A program made the translations under genes and the position numbers. From NCBI GenBank assembly GCA_023488455.1, contig JAMDDV010000028.1:1-56927 (forward strand): DNA of 56,927 nt, in the 5' to 3' direction. Numbering within the stretch: the first letter of the stretch is position 1; each line of letters opens with the position of its first letter. Origin of the DNA: Actinomycetota bacterium. GTDB taxonomy: Bacteria; Actinomycetota; Humimicrobiia; Hakubellales; JAMDDV01. The notes under the pieces are model-generated. The model made no database searches. It was not told the origin of the DNA and was given only the letters and a program-made list of their open reading frames with translations. Positions 17,284-24,695 of the stretch are shown in pieces.

Positions 17284-18501
17284 TCATTTAATTACACTGG
17301 ATGTAATCAGCTTGAAATCATCTTCATTTAGCAGGGTTTTCTTCTCATAGGCTCTGGTTTTAACTTTTGCCAAAATGTCATTAACCTGCTCATCAGTTGC
17401 ATCTATGCCCAAATCTCCAAGCCACCTTCTAATAGAGGCGCTGCCACTGTGTTTGCCAAGTACAACCCTCGGATCTTTATGACCCACAAAATCCCAGTGA
17501 AATGGAAATATCTCTAGCGGCTCCTTATCAAGGATGTTATCCATCCATGCTGTCACTATTCCTGACTCTACATCAAATATCTGATCACCAACTATTCCTC
17601 TATTTCCTGGCAATGTAGTCCCTAATATCTCCTGTACTAATTTGGATGCTTCGTATATTTTTTCGAAATTTATATTCAGCTCAACGCCGTACATGGTACG
17701 AAGAATCATTACAACATCCTCATATGCTGTCATTCCAGCTCTCTCTCCAATACCAGAAATAGAAGCGTGCGCAACTTCCACACCAGCTACCATTGCCAGC
17801 ACGGTATTTGCTGCGGCAAGCCCAAAATCATTATGAAAATGTGCCTCAAGAGGCTTATTTATCCTTTTTTTGATTTCCTTAATTAAGTACGGGACTGCAT
17901 TGGGTGAAAGAACTCCCATCGTGTCCACGATGGTTAGCGCATCCATGTGCCCTTCAGTAGAGACTCGCTCAATCATGCTCAAAAACCAATCCATTTCAGC
18001 CCTGGTCATGTCAACAGGGAAAAATACAGTATAAAGACCATTTTCTTTTGCAAATTTTGTAGCTTTTATTGAAAGGGCGATAGCCTTTTCTACTGGCCAT
18101 CCATAAGCTTGTTCGATTATATGTTTGCTGGATGGAACCTCGATGATGATACCATCAACTCCGCAATCTAATGCTTTTTTGACATCGCTTAAAACACACC
18201 TTGAGAAAGCAAAAATTTTCGGGTCTAGTTTCATTTTAACTATTTCTTTGATGGCTAACTCATCCTGCTCTGAAACTGCTGGCATACCAGCCTCAATCCG
18301 GTCAACTCCAACTTCTGCCAATTTTTTAGCGATGCGAATCTTCTCATCCTTGTTAAATACAAGTCCGGCTTGTTGCTCTCCATCCCTGAGCGTAGTGTCG
18401 TGAATTTGTATTTTCTGGGGGAAATTAAATCCAGAAACTACTTCATTTTCATAATTCCAGGGACTAACAAACCACTTATCGGTTTTCCAAAGAGATTCCA
18501 T
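17284..18501 (-). CDS. HMGL/LeuA-family pyruvate-lyase or synthase (homocitrate/citramalate/isopropylmalate synthase-like)
   Basis: 405 residues with a DRE-TIM barrel. The catalytic motif IHDTTLRDGEQQAG is near residue 34, metal ligands appear in EAHFHNDFGLAAANT near 220, and SGIGERAGMTAYEDV follows. After the barrel, LGKHSGSASIRRW marks the communication region of the LeuA branch. No C-terminal LeuA allosteric domain is present, so it resembles NifV/homocitrate-type or Re-citrate-type enzymes in size. Members condense an acyl-CoA with a 2-oxoacid or cleave a hydroxy-oxoacid. ATG start with GGAGG nine bases upstream. It is the first enzyme gene after the regulator, so a catabolic role is plausible, and the operon has E1 and acyl-CoA genes to make or use its acyl-CoA. 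Confidence 0.85.
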   Translation of the reverse strand: MESLWKTDKWFVSPWNYENEVVSGFNFPQKIQIHDTTLRDGEQQAGLVFNKDEKIRIAKKLAEVGVDRIEAGMPAVSEQDELAIKEIVKMKLDPKIFAFSRCVLSDVKKALDCGVDGIIIEVPSSKHIIEQAYGWPVEKAIALSIKATKFAKENGLYTVFFPVDMTRAEMDWFLSMIERVSTEGHMDALTIVDTMGVLSPNAVPYLIKEIKKRINKPLEAHFHNDFGLAAANTVLAMVAGVEVAHASISGIGERAGMTAYEDVVMILRTMYGVELNINFEKIYEASKLVQEILGTTLPGNRGIVGDQIFDVESGIVTAWMDNILDKEPLEIFPFHWDFVGHKDPRVVLGKHSGSASIRRWLGDLGIDATDEQVNDILAKVKTRAYEKKTLLNEDDFKLITSSVIK

Positions 18502-18579
18502 CCTTCCTTGCCTCCATTTTTTTCAACAATTACCAATCATTTGATGCATTTCTTATGGCTGCCCAAATAAAGAGCTAAT

Positions 18580-19389
18580 TTAAATTTCCTTGCTCATCGA
18601 AAAATCTTTATCCACTTCAACCATCATTTTCTCAACTTTATTAAGGTGATCAAACATTGCTTGTTGTGCAGTTTTGGTGTCACCTTTTTTAATTGCCTCA
18701 AATATCTTTATATGTTGTTGCAAGGATTCGTTTAGATCAGTAAAAAGTAATACTGTCTTCTCGCGACTCTCAAGCAACAGGTTATTTATCGAAGCCATCA
18801 TTGCTTCCATTACCCGATTTCTTGCAGCTTTAATAATTGCATCATGAAACGCCATCTCGCTAGACAGGTACTCGCGCGGTTCATCTAAGTGAATGCCAGC
18901 TTTGTCTAAAGTATTTTTCATTGCCTCAATATCATCCTTCGTCGCGTTTTTAGCAGCAAGTTTAGTCAGCTCGACCTCAATGGTCTTTCTTGTCTCAAAC
19001 AACTCTGCAGCCGTCACGTTATACAACAACAGCATGAACTTCATCGGGTTAACCAATAATTGCTTAATGGACTTGCTTAAATAAGTCCTTGACCCAGGTC
19101 GTATCTCCAATACTCCAAGTACATCAAGTGCCTTCAGGGCCTGTCTTACAGACGTGCGGCTAACCTTCAACATTTCAGATAGAGTTCTTTCACTTGGCAA
19201 AGCATCACCTGACTTTAATACACCATCAGCCAGTAATGTGCCTATACGATCTATTATTTGATCGATTAAAACCAACTTTTCAACAGGTTGTATATTTAAC
19301 TGTTGAAGCACCTCATCCGAAGATTTGACCGGTTTGGCCTCAGAGCTGATCTCCTTATTCTTATGCATTAGGTCTTGCCCCTGATCCAT
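18580..19389 (-). CDS. FadR/FCD-subfamily GntR transcriptional regulator
   Basis: 269 residues. After a ~35-residue polar N-terminal tail, the winged helix is seen in LADGVLKSGDALPSERTLSEMLKVSRTSVRQALKALDVLGVLEIRPGSRTYL. The C-terminal all-helical FCD ligand domain has the Asp/His metal pattern with YLSSEMAFHDAIIKAARNRVMEAMM and ESLQQHIKIFEAIKKGD. FCD proteins respond to organic acids or sugar acids. It heads the 12-kb operon (78 bases before the LeuA-like gene) and a perfect FCD-type operator lies 113 bases upstream of its start, implying autoregulation. A second operator at 6983-6997 extends its likely control to the transporter operon. Confidence 0.92.
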   Translation of the reverse strand: MDQGQDLMHKNKEISSEAKPVKSSDEVLQQLNIQPVEKLVLIDQIIDRIGTLLADGVLKSGDALPSERTLSEMLKVSRTSVRQALKALDVLGVLEIRPGSRTYLSKSIKQLLVNPMKFMLLLYNVTAAELFETRKTIEVELTKLAAKNATKDDIEAMKNTLDKAGIHLDEPREYLSSEMAFHDAIIKAARNRVMEAMMASINNLLLESREKTVLLFTDLNESLQQHIKIFEAIKKGDTKTAQQAMFDHLNKVEKMMVEVDKDFSMSKEI

Positions 19390-19501
19390 TCATATCACTT
19401 CCTTTAATAATCATTTAAAATATCTTATTGATAATAATAATGGCCTTCTATTAAAGGCTTAATAACAATATCAAAGAACTTTAGTTAAAATCTGGATAAC
19501 C

Positions 19502-19526
19502 TGATAACTGGTTTAACCAGTTATCA
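19502..19526. promoter_or_regulatory. FadR/GntR-family operator, perfect 25-base palindrome
   Basis: Arms TGATAACTGGTT (19502-19513) and AACCAGTTATCA (19515-19526) are perfect inverted copies around a central T. The core TGGT-TTA-ACCA is exactly the TGGT-N3-ACCA pattern known for FCD-type GntR regulators (PdhR, LldR and GlcC class). It abuts the predicted -10 box of the regulator's own promoter, so binding should block transcription of the whole 7-19 kb operon. Confidence 0.75.
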
Positions 19527-19554
19527 ATGATAACATAATCTTTAACTAAATCAA
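19527..19554 (-). promoter_or_regulatory. Promoter of the FadR-headed operon
   Basis: Minus strand: TTGATT (19554-19549), 16-base spacer, TATCAT (19532-19527). The start would fall within the adjacent palindrome, the same arrangement as at 6983-7029. The 19390-19501 stretch is then a leader of about 110 bases with no gene visible. Confidence 0.5.
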
Positions 19555-19600
19555 ACATTTCTCTAGACTTTATTAAGGTAACATTGAAAATCAAAATCCA

Positions 19601-19895
19601 AATACCTATTATTGTATTGTGAATAATGAACCTGCCAGAAAAATCTAATACCGCCAAATAACATTCACATGTCATACGATTTAATGATTTCTGAGAAGAA
19701 GAGAGTTGCTTTAGTTTCCGTCCTGGCTGCTATTTTTCTGACGAGCATGAAGCTCATAGTCGGAATATTGACGATGAGCCTTGGTGTACTGAGCGAAGCA
19801 GCTCATTCTGGACTTGACTTAATAGCAGCCATAGTTACTCTGTTCGCAATAAGGGTTTCAGACAGACCTGCCGACGAAGAACACGCATATGGACA
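19601..19895 (+). repeat. Direct repeat, copy A (5' end and upstream region of a cation-efflux gene)
   Basis: About 295 bases, matching 20780-21076 at roughly nine bases in ten. It covers about 68 bases upstream (shared GTGAATAATGAACCTGCC block) and the first 75 codons of the cation-efflux gene. Most differences inside the gene are at third codon positions, so the two copies diverged under protein selection rather than by a very recent duplication. Confidence 0.85.
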
Positions 19896-19899
19896 GTAA
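19669..19899 (+). pseudogene. Truncated cation diffusion facilitator gene (5' fragment)
   Basis: 76 codons identical to the N-terminus of the 20851-22236 protein except for three conservative changes (Ile/Val, Phe/Leu, Ile/Val) before the break. It covers transmembrane helices one and two, including the first metal-site motif HSGLD. At AYGQ then TAA the similarity ends abruptly: the intact gene continues HGKVES. The following 124 bases (19900-20023) hold no gene, but contain a stretch around 19932-19970 (TTTCACTGG, AAAGTGGGGCAATTTT) reminiscent of insertion-sequence ends, and an odd palindrome ATGAATA/TATTCAT at 19971-19985. Confidence 0.8.
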
Positions 19900-20023
19900 A
19901 GCAAATTAATGTTTAAACTAACGTTATTGGGTTGGTCAAATTTCACTGGAAAAGTGGGGCAATTTTCAGCATGAATAATATTCATTTTCTCATGCTATAA
20001 TGAATTTGAGAGGTATTTGAGAG

Positions 20024-20356
20024 ATGAAAAAACTAAAATTGAAAAAGAATGAAGATAGAGCTCTTAGAGTTTTAAAAGAGGAATTATCCAGAAGGTTTAA
20101 TGTCATTGACCTACGCGTCTTTGGCTCAAAGGTTCGAGGAGAAGATACCCCTGAATCTGATATAGATGTAATGATTGAGCTTGATGAATACAACCCTGAT
20201 ATTAAATCACAGATATACGATATCGTCTTTGATATTAATATTGAAAATGATACCTTTATATCTACAACAATTTTCTGCAAGAAAGAGATAGAGGAAGGTC
20301 CACTGTCAGAATCACCTATTTATAAAGCAATCATGAGAGAAGGAGCTCTTATTTGA
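20024..20356 (+). CDS. MNT-type nucleotidyltransferase (antitoxin of a HEPN/MNT pair)
   Basis: 110 residues with the minimal nucleotidyltransferase motif: VFGSKVRGEDTPESDIDVMIEL, meaning GS near 34 followed by D-x-D near 46-48. Proteins of this class neutralise HEPN ribonuclease toxins, in several cases by adding AMP to the toxin. The ATG has a GAGAG site about six bases upstream and a TATAAT box at 19996-20001. The next gene overlaps by four bases, as expected for a pair, but that HEPN partner is broken, so this antitoxin may be an orphan. It lies between the two copies of the cation-efflux repeat. Confidence 0.88.
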   Translation: MKKLKLKKNEDRALRVLKEELSRRFNVIDLRVFGSKVRGEDTPESDIDVMIELDEYNPDIKSQIYDIVFDINIENDTFISTTIFCKKEIEEGPLSESPIYKAIMREGALI

Positions 20357-20600
20357 CAGATAATAAGTTGACTCTAAACATATTGGCGTTTTATCTTACT
20401 TCAACAAGAAATTTATAAAAGAAGGGATCCTACCCAAAGATCTTGGCCGTTCAATAAACAATGCATTTGAGTTAAGGCAGGAAGGAGATTATCGAGAATA
20501 TGCTGAACTTAGCTATGAAGAGGTTGAGCCATTTATTGAAAAGGCGAAGATATTTCTTCAAAAGGTTAAGGATTACTTGGAGAAAAATTGCTTTAACTGA
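20353..20600 (+). pseudogene. HEPN-domain gene with an internal deletion
   Basis: A TTG at 20353, overlapping the MNT stop, opens MTDNKL and that frame soon stops. Shifted, the sequence from 20370 to the TGA at 20600 encodes 76 residues, DSKHIGVLSYFNKKFIKEG then LPKDLGRSINNAFELRQEGD and YREYAELSYEEVEPFIEKA, the unmistakable second half of a HEPN domain protein. The first half, including the helices with the conserved AYYAMFYAA-type segment, is missing. About 50 codons appear deleted out of frame. The catalytic R-x4-6-H region cannot be formed, so no active toxin is expected. Confidence 0.75.
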
Positions 20601-20779
20601 GGTATCCAAAAAACAAATAATTTTGTTTTAAAAGTTTGATGTTCCTGTCCCTATTACAACTAGTTATTAAATTCTGCAGATTTTGGGTAATAATGTACAT
20701 TTCTTAGAATATTTCTAGTGATACCTATAATGGTCAAAGTTTACAAGCTAAAAACATATATATTGAAAAAATAATTTTA

Positions 20780-21076
20780 AATACCTATATTATTATCTCG
20801 TGAATAATGAACCTGCCAGAAAAATCTAACACCACCTGAATAAAGTTCATATGTCATACGATTTAATGATTTCTGAGAAGAAAAGAGTTGCTTTAGTTTC
20901 CGTCCTGGCTGCTGTCTTTTTAACCAGCATGAAACTCATAGTTGGAATATTGACAATGAGCCTTGGTGTACTGAGCGAAGCAGCTCATTCTGGACTTGAC
21001 TTAATAGCAGCCATAGTTACTTTGCTAGCGGTAAGAGTTTCAGACAGACCAGCCGACGAAGAACACGCATATGGAC
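20780..21076 (+). repeat. Direct repeat, copy B
   Basis: Counterpart of 19601-19895. It starts about 70 bases before the intact cation-efflux gene and ends 226 bases inside it. The 20601-20779 stretch before it is AT-rich and I see no gene in it. Confidence 0.85.
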
Positions 21077-22236
21077 ATGGCAAGGTGGAGAGCCTATCTG
21101 CTTTATTTGAAACAATTCTGCTCTTTGTCACCTGCATGTGGATCATATACGAAGCAATAAGGAGGATCTTCGTCGCTGCCCCGGAGGTTCAGGCAACGTA
21201 TTATGCTTTCATAATAATTATTACCTCAATATTCATTGATATCTGGAGATCCACCGCATTAAAAAGAATAGCAAAGAAATACAACAGTCAGGCACTGGCA
21301 GCAGATGCACTGCATTTCTCAAGTGATATATATTCCTCCGCAGTTGTAATTCTTGGTCTTGTGATGGTTAGAATTGGGTTTCCAATTGGAGATTCAATCG
21401 CAGCCCTCGGTGTTGCTATATTCGTCATATTTGCAAGCGTGCGACTTGGCAAAACCACCATCGACACACTGCTGGATAGAGCTCCCTTTGGAGCAAAGGA
21501 GAGCATTTACAAAATGATAAAGTCCATAGAAGGCATTCAGGACTGCGATAGAATAAGGATCAGGCAGGCAGGTAACACCTACTTCATAGATCTTAATATC
21601 CAGTTGGATCAGACGCTTGACCTGGAGCGAGCACATGAGATCATGCAGAACGTTGAGGAAAAGGTCTTTTCACTGTTTCCGAATTCTGATGTGGTGGTCC
21701 ATGCGAATCCAGCGATAAACAGCAACGATATCCCCCACCTTGTAAAACATATAACCAGAGAGCTCAACATGCCCGTGGAGGCGCATAACATCCAGTCGTT
21801 CGAGATAAAAGGAAGGAGATTTATAGACCTGCACCTCAGAGTTCCAGATGAAATGAACATCAAAATAGCCCACGATCTCGCAGACAGGCTTGAGGAAGAG
21901 ATGGGAAAGACCCTGGACGGCAAATATGAGATCAGCGTCAAGCTGGAGTCCTCACGTGCTGGGCAGAGAGATTCGAAGATCCTGAAATATGATATAGATA
22001 GAATTAAAAAGAGGATTGAATCACTGATCTTATCATTTGAACAGATCAAGCAATATCACAACCTCCTCTTAAGGGAGGAAAATAATAAGATCTACGTGAC
22101 GGTTCACTGCATATATCAGGATAATATGGAAATGAGCAAAATAAGTGAACTAAATCATAAGATCGAGGACATAATAAAAGCGGAATTCCCAAACGTAGCA
22201 TCTATAATAATCCACTCCGAGCCATTATCTACCTAA
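20851..22236 (+). CDS. Cation diffusion facilitator with extended C-terminus
   Basis: 461 residues against about 300 for a typical member. The first ~210 residues give six membrane helices with the two metal-site motifs SEAAHSGLD (helix 2) and AADALHFSSD (helix 5), i.e. the H/D pairs that bind the transported divalent metal. The cytoplasmic part starts with the usual dimerisation domain (KTTIDTLLDRAPFGAKE...FIDLNIQLDQ). It then repeats that ferredoxin-like fold twice more: HITRELNMPVEAHNIQSFEI...FIDLHLRVPDEMNIKIAH and YHNLLLREENNKIYVTVHCI...SIIIHSEP. Predicted zinc/iron/manganese efflux by proton antiport. Its 5' end exists a second time at 19601. Confidence 0.92.
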   Translation: MSYDLMISEKKRVALVSVLAAVFLTSMKLIVGILTMSLGVLSEAAHSGLDLIAAIVTLLAVRVSDRPADEEHAYGHGKVESLSALFETILLFVTCMWIIYEAIRRIFVAAPEVQATYYAFIIIITSIFIDIWRSTALKRIAKKYNSQALAADALHFSSDIYSSAVVILGLVMVRIGFPIGDSIAALGVAIFVIFASVRLGKTTIDTLLDRAPFGAKESIYKMIKSIEGIQDCDRIRIRQAGNTYFIDLNIQLDQTLDLERAHEIMQNVEEKVFSLFPNSDVVVHANPAINSNDIPHLVKHITRELNMPVEAHNIQSFEIKGRRFIDLHLRVPDEMNIKIAHDLADRLEEEMGKTLDGKYEISVKLESSRAGQRDSKILKYDIDRIKKRIESLILSFEQIKQYHNLLLREENNKIYVTVHCIYQDNMEMSKISELNHKIEDIIKAEFPNVASIIIHSEPLST

Positions 22237-22270
22237 ACCTCTAAATTTTAAAACAGCAGTAAAAAATGGC

Positions 22271-22301
22271 TTGACATTTTCACATGGACATAGCATATAT
22301 T
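22271..22301 (+). promoter_or_regulatory. Promoter-like boxes upstream of a perfect inverted repeat
   Basis: TTGACA at 22271-22276 and TATATT at 22296-22301 with a rather long 19-base spacer. The start would be about ten bases before the inverted repeat at 22316. The 303 bases between 22236 and 22540 contain no gene. Confidence 0.3.
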
Positions 22302-22315
22302 AAGTTAATATAATC

Positions 22316-22357
22316 CCTACCGTTATGCATCCAAAAAATAGGATGCATAACGGTAGG
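22316..22357. repeat. Perfect 17-base inverted repeat
   Basis: Left arm CCTACCGTTATGCATCC (22316-22332), loop AAAAAATA, right arm GGATGCATAACGGTAGG (22341-22357), without mismatch. No run of T follows on either strand, so it is not an ordinary intrinsic terminator. It lies 80 bases after the cation-efflux stop and 183 before the DUF3800 start. Possible roles are an operator, a transcript-end hairpin, or a relic of a small mobile element. Confidence 0.8.
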
Positions 22358-22539
22358 TTATAAAAGGTAAACTATAGCAGTCCCTTTTTCGAGAAAAAAA
22401 TATCGTTTAGCTAAATAAAACTTCTTAATATATATATAAACATTCTACTCATCTCCATTCAAAATCTAAAAAATGATGTTTGCTAGATAGGTAATAATTA
22501 ATTATTATTGTGATAATAAATTTTTAAATATTCTATTGG

Positions 22540-23409
22540 ATGTTGAAGATTAAACCCTCTTATATGATTTTTATAGATGAAAGTGGAGAGAAAGAGTACA
22601 TTAACCTATATAATCAAAATTCCTTTTCTTACCCTGAAGCATTTAACAAAGATTTTTGGCGCAAGAACTACTTTGTAATGGCCGCACTTGTGATTAAGTA
22701 TAAAGATGTAATCATTATTAACCATTCAATTCTAGAACAAAAAATTAAATCTTTTGGCATATCCCAAGTTGAAATTAAGTCAAGTTGGCTAAGGAACTCA
22801 TATCAGAGAAATAAACAATACATTGATAAATTCAGCATATCAGAAGAGCATCTGAACCAATTTGTACTAAAGGTCTACGAAATTTTTACTTTATATCAAG
22901 AAAGAATTCAATTAATTGCTGTTGTTTTTGACAAACAATTTTACAGAAATCGAAGAAAGCATAATCCTTTTTGCGAGACTACACATGTACTTTTTGAGAA
23001 AATTCAGTTTCTCATGGAACGGTGCAAGGGTACTGCGATTTTGATTTCAGATCAGATGGAAGACAGCTTAAGTCCAATTCGCGGCCGACACGGTGAAATA
23101 ATTGACGTACTCTTGAAAACAAGAGTAATGGAACCCTGTTTTGTAAATGCCTTCACAAGAATTAAGGATATCGAGTTCCGTTCGTCAACTGCTGATAACC
23201 TTCTACAACTTGTAGATTTGGTTGCCTATAATGTTTTCAGACAATTTGTCGACTATGGCAGGAAGTGGGAAGACAAAAAGAACCCTGGGCTTCCCGTTTA
23301 TAAATATCTGGGATTTCATCTTGGGAACTTCATTAATAAGCGAGGTAGAGTTCAAGGTGTGGGAATTTCGAAGTTACCCGATATCGGAAAGATACACTGG
23401 GGTATATAA
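22540..23409 (+). CDS. DUF3800-family protein
   Basis: 289 residues. It opens with the family hallmark MIFIDESGEKEY (the D-E-S-G strand) after nine residues and continues with VMAALVIKYKDVI, VVFDKQFYRNRR, ILISDQMED and, near the end, EFRSSTADNLLQLVDLVAYNVFRQFVDYG, the conserved C-terminal Q-x-VD-x-A-Y block. DUF3800 has an RNase H-like layout with acidic residues and is common in genomic islands and near mobile or defence genes; no activity is established. Single gene, with its own upstream region. Residues are Lys/Asn-rich compared with neighbours. The 147 bases after it contain only small hairpins. Confidence 0.85.
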   Translation: MLKIKPSYMIFIDESGEKEYINLYNQNSFSYPEAFNKDFWRKNYFVMAALVIKYKDVIIINHSILEQKIKSFGISQVEIKSSWLRNSYQRNKQYIDKFSISEEHLNQFVLKVYEIFTLYQERIQLIAVVFDKQFYRNRRKHNPFCETTHVLFEKIQFLMERCKGTAILISDQMEDSLSPIRGRHGEIIDVLLKTRVMEPCFVNAFTRIKDIEFRSSTADNLLQLVDLVAYNVFRQFVDYGRKWEDKKNPGLPVYKYLGFHLGNFINKRGRVQGVGISKLPDIGKIHWGI

Positions 23410-23556
23410 AAAATTGAGGCCACACCCTTCTTCAGGTATTCGAGTTTATAAGCTCGACCTAGGGAATTCTCCCGTGCGACCAAGTGTAATTTTAAGACTT
23501 TTAATACATATGTCAATAGCTATTTGTGTTACTACAATATTCTTTACAACAGAAGA

Positions 23557-24636
23557 CTATTTAATTTGGTTTAATATTTTGCGGGTAATTTCTTCTATCT
23601 TCTTCCTTAGCTCTTCTGTCTCTGGATTCGAAACAGTTCTCACAGAGCTTAAGGAAATTTGAGGGCCGGGAATTATGGTTGCTGATACAACTTTTGATTC
23701 AGGTAGAGCGGGCCTGTACATTGCACCGATCTGGCATCCCTGGCGGGAGCAGATCTGACACAATGAACTAGTTGCATCGCATCGATTCGTACATCCAAAA
23801 ACCCTGATATGCTGCTTCACAACTTCTTTCACTGCAGCCATTGCCTCATTAATTAATTGAGGATAATTATTAAATTCAGGTTTTTCTTTTAGTATCTGTT
23901 TTATCCTGTCCATGGCTGCTACCTGATTTGTGGTATAGAAGTTTATCTTGCATATTCCACGACGCACGGATTCACGAAAATCCTCAAAGCTGATACCAGA
24001 ACCACCATGCATCACAAGCGGAACGCTCACTGCTGCTGCTATCTGTGAAAGTCTATCAAAATCTAACTTTGGCTCACTCTTGTAAAATCCATGGACGGTG
24101 CCAAAGGCAATAGCAAGAGCATCAACGTTAGTCTCGCGCGTGAAAGTTACCGCTTCTTCAACTGTTGTGTAGAATTCTTCCTCTGCCTCCATAGCACCAC
24201 CTGTACCGCCTTCGCTCCCACCAACCTTTCCTATCTCACCCTCAACAGTGACATCCACAGAGTGAGCAAGTTCAACCACTTTTTTCATTACTTCGACATT
24301 TTTATTGAAATCGTACTTAGAACCATCAAGCATTACCGAGGTAAATCCGGCTCTTATCGCCCTCATTATCATCTTCATGTCATCCCCGTGGTCAAGATGA
24401 ATACACACTGGAATCGGGACTTCAGAGGCTGCATTGGTCATCACAGAAGCCAACTTTTCGAGGTCCATATATTTTAAATGCACCTCCGCGAACATGAGTA
24501 TTACTGGTGATTTCTCCTCGATCGCAGCATCGAGGATCGGATCGATCATGTCCATTTTCGTCACGTTGAAAGCACCAACCGCATAACGGTTAGCTTTTGC
24601 ATGTGCAAGTAGTTCCCTAAGGTTTACCAGTGCCAA
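23557..24636 (-). CDS. Class II (zinc) fructose-bisphosphate-type aldolase with cysteine-rich C-terminal extension
   Basis: 359 residues, about 60-80 longer than ordinary class II aldolases. The barrel is complete: YAVGAFNVTKMDMI, HLDHGDD with zinc and catalytic residues near 79-85, SVMLDGSKYDFNKN, EGEIGKVGG, GTVHGFYKSEPKLDF, VMHGGSGISFEDF and CKINFYTTNQVAA. After about residue 275 comes a cluster C-x3-C-x6-C-x2-C-x4-C (FGCTNRC, LCQICSRQGC), then a proline-rich stretch and a charged helix. Such a cluster could bind zinc or an iron-sulfur centre and is not a usual part of this enzyme. TTG start with GGAG about five bases upstream. It follows the acetate-kinase-like gene by 59 bases. Confidence 0.9.
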   Translation of the reverse strand: MALVNLRELLAHAKANRYAVGAFNVTKMDMIDPILDAAIEEKSPVILMFAEVHLKYMDLEKLASVMTNAASEVPIPVCIHLDHGDDMKMIMRAIRAGFTSVMLDGSKYDFNKNVEVMKKVVELAHSVDVTVEGEIGKVGGSEGGTGGAMEAEEEFYTTVEEAVTFTRETNVDALAIAFGTVHGFYKSEPKLDFDRLSQIAAAVSVPLVMHGGSGISFEDFRESVRRGICKINFYTTNQVAAMDRIKQILKEKPEFNNYPQLINEAMAAVKEVVKQHIRVFGCTNRCDATSSLCQICSRQGCQIGAMYRPALPESKVVSATIIPGPQISLSSVRTVSNPETEELRKKIEEITRKILNQIK

Positions 24637-24695
24637 TTTTTCTCCAATCTCTCATGAAATATAATAAATCAGCTACGAATCAGTAATCGGTTGAA

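Noticed and set aside
19902..20023. A complete insertion sequence next to the truncated cation-efflux copy
   Set aside because: Only end-like sequence is suggestive; there is no transposase gene and no matching second end or target repeat.
23425..23490. Stretch with small palindromes (GAG...CTC, GGGA...TCCC) that looked tRNA-like at first
   Set aside because: It cannot be folded into acceptor, D, anticodon and T arms with conserved bases; probably just spacer.
23222..23662. A 146-codon open frame on the plus strand over the end of the DUF3800 gene and the start of the convergent aldolase
   Set aside because: It overlaps two well-supported genes in other frames, has no family resemblance and no ribosome site.
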